DNA of 64,000 nucleotides. It comes from Agrobacterium tumefaciens (GTDB lineage Bacteria > Pseudomonadota > Alphaproteobacteria > Rhizobiales > Rhizobiaceae). How positions within the stretch are numbered: the stretch's first letter is position 1; every line of letters begins with the position of its first letter. The notes beneath the pieces are model-generated. The model saw only the letters and a list, made by a program, of their open reading frames with translations. It did no database searches and was not told the DNA's origin. A program made the position numbers and the translations under genes. Shown piece after piece: positions 53,412 to 62,819 of the stretch. Location of the stretch: positions 235,238 through 299,237 of the forward strand of contig NZ_SUPW01000007.1 of the NCBI RefSeq assembly GCF_013337285.1, written 5' to 3'.

Positions 53412-54167
53412 TCAGGCCACGGCCTGTGCGCCGGTGATTTCGACAAGCGAACCGCACATGAACGCCGCCTCATCGGAGGCAAGGAAGGCGACAAGCGCAG
53501 CAACCTCTTCAGGCTTGCCGATCCGGCCGAACGGAACCATCTTGTCGAGGTCGGCCATCGTCCGCCCCGAGCGTTTGACGCCGGCTTCGAGCATCGGCGT
53601 ATGGATTTCACCCGGGCAGACGGCGTTTACGCGGATTTTGTCCGGTGCGTAGTCGCGCGCAAGGTTCTGCGTGAACGCGGCGACGGCGGCTTTGGTCGTG
53701 TTGTAGGCGATGTGGTTCGGGGCCGGATAGAGTCCCCACTGCGAAGCGGTGTTGATGATCGCCCCGCCACCCCCGGCGATCATATGCGGTAGCGCAGCCC
53801 GGCAGAGATGGAACATCGAGTCGAGGTTTACAGTAAAGCTGATGTCCCAGTCCTCGTCGGACAGTGACAGCAAGTTTCCGCGCCGATTGATGCCTGCATT
53901 GTTGACAAGGATGTCAATCCGTTCTTTGAGAGCGAATGCCTTCTGGACTAGATCGAAGCACGGATCCTTCTTCGAGATGTCGGCAGCGATCACGAGTGCC
54001 GCGCCGCCTTCCGCCTCGATGCCCTTCACAACTTCCCGAGCCGCCTCTTCGTTTACGTCGGTGACCACGACCAACGAACCTTCCAACGCCAGGCGACGCG
54101 CGATCGCAGAGCCGATGCCGCCGCCCGCACCCGTCACGATCGCAACCTTGTTCTCAAACCGTTTCAT
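53412..54167 (-). CDS. SDR-family oxidoreductase (last gene of catabolic operon)
   Basis: 251 residues. Cofactor motif VTGAGGGIGSAIARRLALEG, Asp after the second strand (VVVTDVNEE, NAD preference), NNAGINRRGNLL, catalytic Ser in NTASQWGLYP and Tyr-x-x-x-Lys in HIAYNTTKAAVAAFTQ. All catalytic residues are intact. It ends the ten-gene operon, 14 bases after the other SDR. No SDR is needed for the standard trans-4-hydroxyproline route, so these two may broaden the substrate range. Confidence 0.88.
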   Translation of the reverse strand: MKRFENKVAIVTGAGGGIGSAIARRLALEGSLVVVTDVNEEAAREVVKGIEAEGGAALVIAADISKKDPCFDLVQKAFALKERIDILVNNAGINRRGNLLSLSDEDWDISFTVNLDSMFHLCRAALPHMIAGGGGAIINTASQWGLYPAPNHIAYNTTKAAVAAFTQNLARDYAPDKIRVNAVCPGEIHTPMLEAGVKRSGRTMADLDKMVPFGRIGKPEEVAALVAFLASDEAAFMCGSLVEITGAQAVA

Positions 54168-54181
54168 GGAATCTCTCCAAG

Positions 54182-54940
54182 TTATCTGATATAGCTTCCG
54201 CCGTTGACGTCGAGTGTCGCGCCGTTAAGCGACGCCTGTCCCGGCCGTAGAATGAATGCAACGAGTTCGGCGACTTCGCCCGGTTCGGCCATCTCGCCGA
54301 TTGGAATGTCCGATACCGCCGCCGCTTTTCCATGCGCCGCGATAAACTCTTCCGCCATGTCGGTGCGTACCCATCCAGGCGCGATCGCGATCGCAGTCAC
54401 ACCATCGGGGCCGAAGCTGCGGGCGATCGACTTTGTCAGATTGACGAGGGCAGCTTTCGTCGATCCATACGGCATCGCGTCTGCCGCATAGCCGCGCTGG
54501 CCTGCCCGGCTCGCCATGTTGACGATGCGCCCACCGCCGTTCGCCTTGAAGTGCCGGATAGCTTCCTTGGAGAGATCCGCGGCGGCGAAAAAGTTGATCT
54601 GGAACTCGTGTTGCCAGGCGGCCTTCCAGTCCGAAGCGGAAGCCTCAATGGAGATTTCGGTACGGACCCCTGCATTATTCACGAGCGCATGGATCCTTCC
54701 CGCCACCGCCAGGGATCTCTCCCACAGTTCGAAGGGGCCTTCGTCAGATGAAAGGTCACCCTGCACGATCCAGCCAACTTCGCCGATGTCGGAAAGCAAT
54801 CGCTCGGCACTCGTGATGTCTCGCCCGTAGTGGATGATCGGCCGAGCGCCTTCAGCAGCTAGTTGCTTGACGACAGCCATGCCGATGCCGCCCGAGGCGC
54901 CGGTCACGAGTACGTTCTGCCCTTCGAGTGCCTTAGTCAT
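54182..54940 (-). CDS. SDR-family oxidoreductase
   Basis: 252 residues. Cofactor motif VTGASGGIGMAVVKQLAAEG; second strand ends IIHYGRDITSAERL, so no Asp there, which may allow NADP. NNAGVRTEISIEA; Ser in VNMASRAGQRGYA; Tyr-x-x-x-Lys in MPYGSTKAALVNLTKS. Ends with the usual GATLDVNGGSYIR. It lies 8 bases downstream of the proline-racemase-family gene on the minus strand and is clearly co-transcribed. Only distantly like the adjacent SDR, so not a recent tandem duplicate. Confidence 0.88.
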   Translation of the reverse strand: MTKALEGQNVLVTGASGGIGMAVVKQLAAEGARPIIHYGRDITSAERLLSDIGEVGWIVQGDLSSDEGPFELWERSLAVAGRIHALVNNAGVRTEISIEASASDWKAAWQHEFQINFFAAADLSKEAIRHFKANGGGRIVNMASRAGQRGYAADAMPYGSTKAALVNLTKSIARSFGPDGVTAIAIAPGWVRTDMAEEFIAAHGKAAAVSDIPIGEMAEPGEVAELVAFILRPGQASLNGATLDVNGGSYIR

Positions 54941-54948
54941 CTCTCACC

Positions 54949-55983
54949 TCATTTCAGGAGGCCGACCTGCGATCCCCAAGTGTCCGACAATGCAAAACCC
55001 GTCATGAACGGGTCATCACTTTCCACTCGCAATTCGGTTCGACCGTACACATAGCCACGCCCTGTGATACTTGGAAGCACGGCCTTGCGACCGCCAATCT
55101 CGGTCTCTCCGATCGCCTCGGCAATGAACTCACCGCCGATAATCGATCTGGACGTCCGCGCATCGCCTACGGTGACGAGACCCCGCGCGTGAAGCGTTGC
55201 GAGATTCGCCGAGCTTCCAGTGCCACACGGAGAGCGGTCGACGCGTCCCGGCTGGAGTGTGGTGCAAGTGCGTACGGCACCGTCCGGTTCGTTGTCACGG
55301 AACATGACGTAGGCGATCTCGTCGACGCCAGGGAGCGTCGGATGCGACACGCTTACCTGCTCAGCAAGAAGCCACTTGAGTTCGATCCCTGCCTCCGCGA
55401 GCTTTCGGGCGTTGTCGGGCGCGATCGTGAGGTCGACTTGCCCAACGTCCACCAAGGCGTAGTAGACGCCGCCGAACGCAATATCGACCTTAATGCGTCC
55501 CCACGCTGGGGTGTCGATCTCATGGTCCAGCAGCTCTGCAAAGCTCGGCACGTTGTTGAGGCTGACACCGACGCAACGACCGTTCTCACAGCGGGCCAGG
55601 GCCACGATCAAGCCCGCGGGTGTGTCCAGCCTGACGGTCGTCTCAGGTTCGACCATAGGAATGCGGCCGCTCTCGAGAAGGGCAGTTACGACGCAGATGC
55701 AATTGCTGCCAGACATGGGATGAGCGCGATCAGCCTGAAGCACGATGAAGCCGGCGTCGGCGTCCGGCCGTGTCGGGGCGACCAGCAGGTTCACCGACAT
55801 GGCGACGTTGGCACGCGGTTCGAACGTAACGAACCTGCGAAGACTATCGTCCACGTTATTGATATGGTTCATCTTGTCCAGCATGGTCGCTCCGGGGATT
55901 TCCGGAGCGCCGCCGACGAGGACGTGGCCAAGTTCTCCCTGGCAATGAACCAGAATAAGGTCGAAGTGCTTTCCGAATTCCAT
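54949..55983 (-). CDS. Proline racemase superfamily enzyme, Ser/Cys active site (hydroxyproline epimerase-like)
   Basis: 344 residues from ATG 55983; the frame extends further upstream into the aldehyde-dehydrogenase gene, but that part is not family-like. Family motifs: LVHCQGELGHVLVGGAPEIP, HINNVDDSLRRFVTFEPR, HPMSGSNCICVVTALLESG and DRSPCGTGSSANLATLHARG. The first catalytic position (Cys in MCGH of proline racemase and 4-hydroxyproline 2-epimerase) is Ser91; the second is Cys253. Other subfamilies also depart from Cys/Cys, so epimerase or 3-hydroxyproline dehydratase/epimerase activity are both possible. Context favours trans-4-hydroxy-L-proline 2-epimerase. Confidence 0.85.
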   Translation of the reverse strand: MEFGKHFDLILVHCQGELGHVLVGGAPEIPGATMLDKMNHINNVDDSLRRFVTFEPRANVAMSVNLLVAPTRPDADAGFIVLQADRAHPMSGSNCICVVTALLESGRIPMVEPETTVRLDTPAGLIVALARCENGRCVGVSLNNVPSFAELLDHEIDTPAWGRIKVDIAFGGVYYALVDVGQVDLTIAPDNARKLAEAGIELKWLLAEQVSVSHPTLPGVDEIAYVMFRDNEPDGAVRTCTTLQPGRVDRSPCGTGSSANLATLHARGLVTVGDARTSRSIIGGEFIAEAIGETEIGGRKAVLPSITGRGYVYGRTELRVESDDPFMTGFALSDTWGSQVGLLK

Positions 55984-55994
55984 GCTCACTGGCC

Positions 55995-57470
55995 TCACTT
56001 GATGTACCAGCCCCAGGGTTTGTTGGTCACGTACTTGGTGATCTGCTTGGTCTCGAGGTAGTTTTCGAGACCCCAGTGTCCGAGTTCTCGGCCGATACCC
56101 GATTCCTTGTAGCCGCCCCATGGCGCTTCCGTGAATGTCGGCTGCGAGCAGTTGATCCAGACAATGCCGGCGCGGAAGGCGGCTGCGACGCGCTCGGCGC
56201 GAGCGTCGTCCTTCGACATCACGGCCGCTCCGAGACCGAAACGGGAATCATTCGAAAGCTCGATCGCCTCGTCCTCGGTCTTGAACGGCTTGACGCAGAC
56301 GACCGGTCCGAAAATCTCCTCGATCCAGGCGTCGCTATCCAGCGGCACGTCGGTGAGGATCGTTGGCTGCAGGTAGTAGCCCTTGTCAAAGCCTTCCGGA
56401 CGTTCGCCGCCGCTGGCGACGGTAGCTCCCGCCTTTCGCGCGCCCTCGATCGCGGCGACGACGTTCTCATATTGCTTCTTTGATACGAGCGGTCCAAGGA
56501 GCACGCCCTCGTCGAGGCCGTTACCGATCTTGATCTTCTTCGTCTCCTCGACCAATCGGGCCATGAAACGATCGTAGATGGTATCCTGGACCAGAACGCG
56601 CGACGTGCCGGAGCAGACTTGTCCTTGGTTCCAGAAGATGCCGAACATGACCCACTCGACCGCGTCGTCGATATCCGCGTCCTCGAACACCACGAATGGC
56701 GACTTGCCACCGAGTTCGAGGCTGATGCGCTTGATGTCGCGCGCAGCGGCGGCCATGATCTTCGAGCCCACCGGGCCAGAGCCCGTAAAGGCCAGCTTGT
56801 CGACGCCCTTGTGATCAATGATGGCCTGCCCGGCGACCGAGCCGGTGCCGGTCAAGACGTTCAGGACGCCCGGAGGAAGCCCCGCCTCATCTGCGACCGC
56901 CGCAAGCTCAAGCGCCGTAAGCGAGGTGAGTTCTGCAGGCTTCAGGACGATCGTGCATCCTGCCGCTAGGGCCGGAGCCACCTTCCAGGCGGCCATCAGA
57001 AGTGGGAAGTTCCAGGGGATGATCGCGCCGGCCACGCCGACCGGCTCCTTGACCGCCTTGGATGTAAAGCGATCGTCCGGCAACGCGATGATTTCTTCCG
57101 GATTGTTGTCGAGCTGCTCGGCGAGGTCCGCGTAGAAGTCGAAGCAACCGGCCGCGTCCGCAATATCCCAGTCCGCTTCGGGAAACGGCTTTCCATTGTC
57201 GAGGACTTCAAGCTTGGCGATCTCCGACTGCCGGGCGCGGATACCGTCCGCGATCGCGCGCAGATACTTGGCGCGCTGCGCTCCCGTGAGCTTAGGCCAA
57301 CCGTCCTTGTCGAACGCCCGGCGAGCAGCTTTCACCGCGATGTCGACGTCTTCGGCCGTGGCGGAAGCAATCGTTTGAATGACTTCCTCGGTCGCCGGGT
57401 TCGTCACGGTGGAAGAGCCACCCTTGACCGGCTTCGCCCACTTACCATCGATATAGAGTTCGGTTCGCAT
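55995..57470 (-). CDS. Aldehyde dehydrogenase (probable 2-oxoglutarate semialdehyde dehydrogenase role)
   Basis: 491 residues, full ALDH length. Motifs: PWNFPLLMAAWKVAPALAAG, FTGSGPVGSKIMAAAARD (cofactor), LELGGKSPFVVFEDAD (catalytic Glu), NQGQVCSGTSRVLVQD (catalytic Cys), EEIFGPVVCVKPFKTEDEAI. Overall style is close to betaine- and gamma-aminobutyraldehyde dehydrogenases rather than the shorter KGSADH type III. In hydroxyproline catabolism an ALDH oxidises 2-oxoglutarate semialdehyde; this is the only ALDH in the operon and the natural candidate. Alternative: oxidation of another amine-derived aldehyde. Confidence 0.9.
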   Translation of the reverse strand: MRTELYIDGKWAKPVKGGSSTVTNPATEEVIQTIASATAEDVDIAVKAARRAFDKDGWPKLTGAQRAKYLRAIADGIRARQSEIAKLEVLDNGKPFPEADWDIADAAGCFDFYADLAEQLDNNPEEIIALPDDRFTSKAVKEPVGVAGAIIPWNFPLLMAAWKVAPALAAGCTIVLKPAELTSLTALELAAVADEAGLPPGVLNVLTGTGSVAGQAIIDHKGVDKLAFTGSGPVGSKIMAAAARDIKRISLELGGKSPFVVFEDADIDDAVEWVMFGIFWNQGQVCSGTSRVLVQDTIYDRFMARLVEETKKIKIGNGLDEGVLLGPLVSKKQYENVVAAIEGARKAGATVASGGERPEGFDKGYYLQPTILTDVPLDSDAWIEEIFGPVVCVKPFKTEDEAIELSNDSRFGLGAAVMSKDDARAERVAAAFRAGIVWINCSQPTFTEAPWGGYKESGIGRELGHWGLENYLETKQITKYVTNKPWGWYIK

Positions 57471-57505
57471 TGTCAGTTCCCTTGCCTTCGTTGGTCGCAG
57501 CCGGT

Positions 57506-58744
57506 TTAGAACCGGTCGACGCGATAGGGTTTCATGTCAACGGGCGGCGCAGCGCCCGTAATGAGATCCGTCATCAGACGGGCTGTGGTGGCCCCGTAAG
57601 TCAGGCCAAGATGTCCGTGACCCGTTGCGTACCAGACATTCGTTCTCTTTGCGGACCGGCCCATCACCGGCACCGTGTCGGGCATAGCCGGCCGATGGCC
57701 CATCCATTCCGTGGCGCCCTCCACCTGCAGCTCCGGAAGCGCTTCCCTTGCCCGCTTCACCAGCACCTTAGCCCGACGGTAGTCAGGGGCGGCGTCCAGC
57801 CCCGCCATCTCGACCGTGCCGCCAACACGGATGCCTCCTGCGGTCGGCGTGACCATGAAGGCACGAGCCGGCCAGATGAGAGAGTGACGCATGGAGACGC
57901 CGGGCGCCTGGATTTGCGTATGGTAGCCGCGCTCGGTCTCGAGGGGGATCGGCTCGCCGAGCATGGCCGACAGTCGCCCAGTGAATGCCCCTGCGGCGAG
58001 AACCACCCTACCCGCTTCAATCCTTCGTCCGTCTTTCAAGCCCACGGCGCTGACGCCACCGCCTTCATGTTCAAAACCCACGACCTCGCCGGTCTGAACG
58101 GAACCGCCCAGCGTCTTGAACTGGTCCGCAAGCGCTACGACGAGCTCATAGGGATTGGTTATGGACCGGTTTTCCGGGAAGAGCACCGCCTTGCCAATCT
58201 TCGTGGTGATCGCAGGTTCGAGGTCGCGAATGGCGTTGCTGCCAAGGACTTCATATCGAAAGCCAAACCGGTCGAGAATTTCGATATGTTCGTGGTCGGC
58301 TCTGAACTCGGCCTCGTCGGTGTAGACGCTGAGGCAACCCTCGGCGGAAATCATGTGCCGGAGGCCGGTCTCGTCGAGTAGCGCATCCAGGTCTTCGTAG
58401 ACGCGACGGCACAGGACAGCGCCCGCCGACTCCAGCTCGCGAAGCTTTGAAGGTCGGCTGGCTGATAGAAAGCGCAGGAACCAGGGGATAAGCTTTGGCA
58501 TGTAGGAGGGTCGAATACGAACCGGGCCTTCGGGATCGAGTATCCATCCCGGCATCTGCACCCAGATTCCCGGACGGGACGCAGGCATGAATTCAGTCAC
58601 GGCAATGCTCGCCATGTTGCCATAGGACGCGCCCGTCCCCGGCTCGTTGCGATCAAGGAGCACCACGGTCTCGCCACGACGCTGTAATTGGTATGCGATT
58701 GCTGTGCCGATGATCCCGGCGCCGACGACGATGGTTTGAGACAC
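57506..58744 (-). CDS. FAD D-amino acid oxidase/dehydrogenase (DadA-like; probable D-hydroxyproline oxidase)
   Basis: 412 residues from GTG 58744, with GAGGAG just upstream; a longer frame to 58798 lacks support. Cofactor motif TIVVGAGIIGTAIAYQLQRR and LLDRNEPGTGASYGN; DAO features VVLAAGAFTGRLSAMLGEPI, ETERGYHTQIQAP, and the C-terminal FAD site YATGHGHLGLTYGATTARLM. It would oxidise cis-4-hydroxy-D-proline made by the racemase-family enzyme to the pyrroline carboxylate. It is a single-chain form, in contrast to the multi-subunit oxidases of some bacteria. Membrane association via quinone reduction is possible. Confidence 0.88.
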   Translation of the reverse strand: MSQTIVVGAGIIGTAIAYQLQRRGETVVLLDRNEPGTGASYGNMASIAVTEFMPASRPGIWVQMPGWILDPEGPVRIRPSYMPKLIPWFLRFLSASRPSKLRELESAGAVLCRRVYEDLDALLDETGLRHMISAEGCLSVYTDEAEFRADHEHIEILDRFGFRYEVLGSNAIRDLEPAITTKIGKAVLFPENRSITNPYELVVALADQFKTLGGSVQTGEVVGFEHEGGGVSAVGLKDGRRIEAGRVVLAAGAFTGRLSAMLGEPIPLETERGYHTQIQAPGVSMRHSLIWPARAFMVTPTAGGIRVGGTVEMAGLDAAPDYRRAKVLVKRAREALPELQVEGATEWMGHRPAMPDTVPVMGRSAKRTNVWYATGHGHLGLTYGATTARLMTDLITGAAPPVDMKPYRVDRF

Positions 58745-58801
58745 TTCAGCTCCTCGGTCTTGGGAAGACGGCCGGAGGTCTGTCCCGGCCGGCCGCATCT
58801 T

Positions 58802-59680
58802 TTACCAATTCAGGATCGGCTGCATCGCAGCCTTGAATTCGGCCTTCTCTTCGGCGGTCAGCTCTCCGAGCGGAGCGCGGGTGATACCTACCGGAAGCCC
58901 CTGCAGCTCGCAGCCGTACTTCACCTTCTGCACGAACTTCCCGCTTTCGAGGATGTTCATCGCGCGATAGAGGACGATCATCTTCTCCCGCGCAGCCTTC
59001 AGGTCGCCCGAGCGGAAGGTCCGGTCGAGGTCAACGCAGGCCTTCGCCATGCAGTTGGCGGGTCCGCAGATCCAGGAGTCAGCACCCCAGAACATGAAGT
59101 CGAGAGCGATGTCATCCGAACCGGATACGAGGTCGATGCGGCCACTGTAGCGCGAATGGATGTCGATGGCGCGCTGGAGGGATCCCGAGCTTTCCTTGAT
59201 CCCCAGCACGCGCCGATCGTCGGCGAGCGCGTCCAGGATGTCGAAGCCAATCTCAACGCCGTCCTTGTAGGGGTAGCTGTAGAGAACGAGATTGACGTCG
59301 GTTTCCTTCAGCACCGTCTTGAAGTGTGAGAGGAGCTCGTCCTGCGTCGGACGGGTGTAGAACGGCGTTGCGAGCAGCACCGTGTCGTAACCGATTTCCT
59401 TGGCCGTCAACGTGTTCTCGATGACCTCTCGGGTGGCTGGCGCGTTAGTGCCCGCGATGAGGATCTCGCCGTCATTCGCAAAGTCCTTCACGAACTTGAG
59501 CACTTCAAGGCGCTCGTCGTTGGAAAGGGCGGAATACTCGCCAGTCGAGCCCATCGGAACCCAGCCCGTGACACCAGCGGCACGCAGCGCAGTCAGGTGC
59601 TTTTCGTAGGCCTTAAAATCGACCTTGCCGTTTGCGTCGAACGGGGTGATGAGCGCGGGCATGACGCCGGAAAGTTTCAT
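58802..59680 (-). CDS. DapA/NAL-superfamily lyase (probable pyrroline-4-hydroxy-2-carboxylate deaminase)
   Basis: 292 residues. Schiff-base Lys162 in VLGIKESSGSL, Tyr134 in LVLYSYPYKDG, substrate loop MGSTGEYSALSNDER. These define the DHDPS/NAL fold. True DHDPS for lysine synthesis would not sit in a catabolic operon; hydroxyproline loci use such an enzyme to convert pyrroline-4-hydroxy-2-carboxylate to 2-oxoglutarate semialdehyde and ammonia. Start ATG 59680 follows GGAGAACAATTCC. Lies between the permease genes and the oxidase gene. Confidence 0.88.
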   Translation of the reverse strand: MKLSGVMPALITPFDANGKVDFKAYEKHLTALRAAGVTGWVPMGSTGEYSALSNDERLEVLKFVKDFANDGEILIAGTNAPATREVIENTLTAKEIGYDTVLLATPFYTRPTQDELLSHFKTVLKETDVNLVLYSYPYKDGVEIGFDILDALADDRRVLGIKESSGSLQRAIDIHSRYSGRIDLVSGSDDIALDFMFWGADSWICGPANCMAKACVDLDRTFRSGDLKAAREKMIVLYRAMNILESGKFVQKVKYGCELQGLPVGITRAPLGELTAEEKAEFKAAMQPILNW

Positions 59681-59705
59681 GGAATTGTTCTCCTGTAACG
59701 GGCCG

Positions 59706-60371
59706 CTAGATTGCGAGTTTCTTGAGGATACGTCCCTCGACGAGCGTGACTGCTCGTGTGACCGGGAAAGCGATGACGAAGTAGATGAGAGCGACCACGG
59801 TGAGCACTTCGACAGGCCTGGCCGTGTTGTTGGAAATGTTCTGACTGACGAACATCAGGTCTGCCATGCCGACCGCCGAGACCAGTGCGCTCTCCTTGAA
59901 GAGGCTGACGCAGTTCGACAGAAGCGTCGGGATCGCGCGCAGGACGGCTTGGGGAAGAATGACGCTGGTCACCTGCACCCACGACGGCAGGCCGAGGGCG
60001 ACGCATGCATCCCTCTGCTCAGGCCCGATCGATTTGAGGCTGGCGCGAAACGTCTCGCTGGTGATCGCTCCCATGTAGAGCGTCAGGGCGATGACGCCGG
60101 AGGCGAAATTGGAGAGTTCGACGCCCAGGATCAGAGGAAGGCAGAAGAAGATCCAGAAAAGCTGGATGAGCACGGGCGTGCCGCGGAAGAACTCGACGTA
60201 GGTTCCGGAAATCAGGCGAAGAAAGGTGCTGCGCGATGTTCGCGCCAGGCCGACAAGGAAGCCAAGCATGCATCCCAACAAAATACAGACCGCCGTGAGC
60301 TCCAACGTCGTCATGAGCCCGAGAAGGAGCGCATGGTCGAACCTTGCGAGGACGGAGAAATCAAGCGACAT
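59706..60371 (-). CDS. Polar amino-acid ABC permease
   Basis: 221 residues with about five helices (GLMTTLELTAVCILLGCMLGF, FWIFFCLPLILGVELSNFAS). The EAA-type loop reads IGPEQRDACVALGLPSWVQV then ILPQAVLRAIPTLLSNCVSL. HisM/GlnP family. It pairs with the adjacent permease to make a heterodimeric pore. Ten bases separate it from the upstream permease gene. Confidence 0.92.
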   Translation of the reverse strand: MSLDFSVLARFDHALLLGLMTTLELTAVCILLGCMLGFLVGLARTSRSTFLRLISGTYVEFFRGTPVLIQLFWIFFCLPLILGVELSNFASGVIALTLYMGAITSETFRASLKSIGPEQRDACVALGLPSWVQVTSVILPQAVLRAIPTLLSNCVSLFKESALVSAVGMADLMFVSQNISNNTARPVEVLTVVALIYFVIAFPVTRAVTLVEGRILKKLAI

Positions 60372-60380
60372 ATGAACCTC

Positions 60381-61049
60381 CTAGCTTGCGAGCATTTGAC
60401 GGCGGCGTTCCAGAAACCCGACGATCTGGGTGACGGGGAACGACACGGCGAAATAGATGAGGGCCACGACGGTGAATGTTTCGATCGGACGATATGTTTC
60501 GGTGGCAAGCGATTTCGCCTCATACATAAGGTCGGCGATTGCAACGATGGCGACGAGCGCGCTCTGCTGGAAGATGACGATGCCGTTTGTTAAAAGCACC
60601 GGAACCGAGGCGCGGAACGCGGTCGGAAACACGATGTAGAGAACGCGTTGCCAAGGATTGAGCCCCAGCGCGATCCCGGCGTCGAGCTGCTCCCTGGGAA
60701 CCGCCTGAATCGACGCGCGGTAAGCCTCGGCGTTGAAGGCTGTGAGGTTAAGGCCGAGCGCCAACACCCCCATCGTGATTGGATCGAGGAAGACGTCGAA
60801 CAGCATTGGCACGCAGTAAAAGAGCCACACGATCTGGACGATGGCAGGCGTACACCGGAAGAACTCGATGAAGAGCATGAACGGCATGCGAAGGAGCCGG
60901 TACGGGCTCATCAGCAGCAGGGCGAGGCCGAAGCCGGCGATAACGCCTATGATGTTCGCAGCGACCGTCAGCTCGAGCGATACCACCAGCCCCCGCAAAA
61001 GCGGCGCAAAGGAAATGGAGTTAAAGTCGAACGTGTAGTTCATCGCCAC
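60381..61049 (-). CDS. Polar amino-acid ABC permease
   Basis: 222 residues, HisQ/GlnP family. Helices include [20 protein letters not shown] and [20 protein letters not shown]. The cytoplasmic loop is [20 protein letters not shown] followed by [20 protein letters not shown]. It starts four bases from the ATPase stop, consistent with coupling. Partner of the permease downstream. Confidence 0.92.
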   Translation of the reverse strand: MAMNYTFDFNSISFAPLLRGLVVSLELTVAANIIGVIAGFGLALLLMSPYRLLRMPFMLFIEFFRCTPAIVQIVWLFYCVPMLFDVFLDPITMGVLALGLNLTAFNAEAYRASIQAVPREQLDAGIALGLNPWQRVLYIVFPTAFRASVPVLLTNGIVIFQQSALVAIVAIADLMYEAKSLATETYRPIETFTVVALIYFAVSFPVTQIVGFLERRRQMLAS

Positions 61050-61052
61050 CTC

Positions 61053-61835
61053 CTATTGCTTGATGTGGAAAACGCGGTCGATGAATTCCTTGGTGCGCTC
61101 CTCCTTCGGAGAACCGAGCACCTGTTCGGGCGGACCGTCTTCGACCACGACGCCGCCGGCACAGAAGATGACGCGGGACGCGATGTTCTTTGCGAACCAC
61201 ATGTCATGCGTGACGATCATCATCGGCATGTTCTGCGAGGCGAGCTGCACGATCACCTGCTCGACTTCGCTGACAAGTTCCGGGTCGAGCGCGGAAGTCA
61301 CCTCGTCGAACAGCATCAGCTTGGGATCGAGCATCAGGGCGCGCGCGATGGCGACCCGCTGCTTCTGGCCGCCCGATAGCTGGGCCGGGTAGGCCTTGGC
61401 TTTCGCGCCTAGGCCGAACCGCGCAAGGAGAGCCTGCGCACGGGCCTGCGCCGACGCTTTCGGTTCGCCCCGGACCTTGCATGGTGCGAGCATCAAGTTC
61501 TGGATGACACTGAGATGTGGGAACAGCGTATAGTGCTGAAACACCATGCCGATCGAACGACGAACGTTGGTATCGATGAGGGTCTTCTTGGCTGGCCCTT
61601 CCGAAGAGATGTAAGGCTTGCCGTCGAAACTGATCGAACCGCTGTCAATCTGTTCGAGGCCCATCATGACGCGGAGAAGCGTGCTCTTGCCGCCGCCGCT
61701 CGGGCCTATGACGACGACGCGGTCGCCGGGCTTCATTTCGATGTCGATGCCCCTGAGCACCTGAATCGCACCGTCGCCGTAGCTCTTGTGCAAGGCCTGC
61801 ATTTTAACGAGAGGTAAATTGAAAGACATGGTCAT
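61053..61835 (-). CDS. Polar amino-acid ABC transporter ATP-binding protein
   Basis: 260 residues. Walker [21 protein letters not shown] (Gly-Gly variant in the loop), Q-loop [14 protein letters not shown], signature [19 protein letters not shown], Walker [17 protein letters not shown] (Val for the usual Pro after Glu), H-loop [15 protein letters not shown]. All catalytic residues are present. GlnQ/HisP group. Drives uptake with the two permeases and the binding protein encoded just upstream. Confidence 0.93.
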   Translation of the reverse strand: MTMSFNLPLVKMQALHKSYGDGAIQVLRGIDIEMKPGDRVVVIGPSGGGKSTLLRVMMGLEQIDSGSISFDGKPYISSEGPAKKTLIDTNVRRSIGMVFQHYTLFPHLSVIQNLMLAPCKVRGEPKASAQARAQALLARFGLGAKAKAYPAQLSGGQKQRVAIARALMLDPKLMLFDEVTSALDPELVSEVEQVIVQLASQNMPMMIVTHDMWFAKNIASRVIFCAGGVVVEDGPPEQVLGSPKEERTKEFIDRVFHIKQ

Positions 61836-61902
61836 GGCCGATCTCGGTTTACATCGAGTGCGGGACAGCGCCGACCAATAGGCGTCAGCGCTGTTGGCGA
61901 TG

Positions 61903-62736
61903 TTAGTTCGAGCCCTTGAGGACCTGATCGACCGCCTTCTTGATCAGATCGTCGACGTGACCCGTTGCGACCTTCTCTTCAAGGAAGATGTTGACCACTT
62001 CGACATCGGCCGTAGACATGTTGTGCGGCAGGCCGAACGAAACGCCCTGCCTGGCGAGCGCCGGCGTCGGGCTGAGTGCGACCGCCCAGTCTGGATTCGC
62101 CTGCGTCAGAAGCAAATTGGTGTCGGAGGCATCAACCAGGATGTCTGCGCGCTTGGACGTCAGCGCCAGGCGCGTCTCGTCGTTGCCCGGCAGGCGCATG
62201 ATCGTGGCGGTCTTGACCGCGGCCGAAATGGCCTTGTCCTGCGCGGTACCCGACATGACGGCGATCGTGACGCCAGCCTTGTCAACGTCAGCGACCGACG
62301 TTGCGCCCTGCGGGATCTTCGGGTTGTTCTTGTTGTAGACGAGAGAGATCTGGTACTCCATCGCCGGGATCGAGAACTGGACGGCCATGGCGCGCGCCGG
62401 AGTGCGGTTGAGCGCCAGGGAGACGTCCCACTTACTCGCCTGCAGGCCCGCTACTATGTTGTCCCAGGTCGTATCGACGAACTCAGGCTTGACCTTGAGG
62501 GCGTCGGCGAATTCACGGCAAAGATCGGCGTAAAAGCCCGAGTATTCGCCAGTCGCGGGATCACGCATGATGTAAGGCGGGGCGACGGCCGCACCGCATT
62601 TCAGAACGCCGGCCTTCTGGACGCCCTGCCAGTACCCTTCGGCGGTCTGGGCGTGGGCAGAGGTGGCGGACATACCTGCCACCAGGGCGAGCGCGGGCAT
62701 CGCCCGCAAGGCGGACGTTATCATCTTCGAAAGCAT
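61903..62736 (-). CDS. Amino-acid ABC transporter periplasmic binding protein
   Basis: 277 residues from ATG 62736, which has AGAGGA at proper spacing; ATG 62742 is possible but directly abuts that sequence. Signal peptide ALRAMPALALVAGMSATSAHA. SBP family 3 features: KAGVLKCGAAVAPPYIMRDP, YSGFYADLCREFADALKVKP, WDVSLALNRTPARAMAVQF, GVTIAVMSGTAQDKAI, KRADILVDASDTNLLLT. First gene of the ten-gene operon, so it likely captures the pathway substrate (hydroxyproline or a relative). It faces the divergent GntR regulator across a gap with three TGTCNACW boxes. Confidence 0.9.
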   Translation of the reverse strand: MLSKMITSALRAMPALALVAGMSATSAHAQTAEGYWQGVQKAGVLKCGAAVAPPYIMRDPATGEYSGFYADLCREFADALKVKPEFVDTTWDNIVAGLQASKWDVSLALNRTPARAMAVQFSIPAMEYQISLVYNKNNPKIPQGATSVADVDKAGVTIAVMSGTAQDKAISAAVKTATIMRLPGNDETRLALTSKRADILVDASDTNLLLTQANPDWAVALSPTPALARQGVSFGLPHNMSTADVEVVNIFLEEKVATGHVDDLIKKAVDQVLKGSN

Positions 62737-62819
62737 CGGCATTCCTCTTTGCTGTGCGCGAAGCGCGTTGTTCCACTCGTCGGCTTGAGCCGTTCTTTTG
62801 CTCTTATCTGTCGTCTTTG

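Noticed and set aside
58802..59680. Lysine-biosynthesis DapA
   Set aside because: It is embedded in a catabolic and transport operon under a GntR regulator; the fold is shared but the context points to hydroxyproline degradation.
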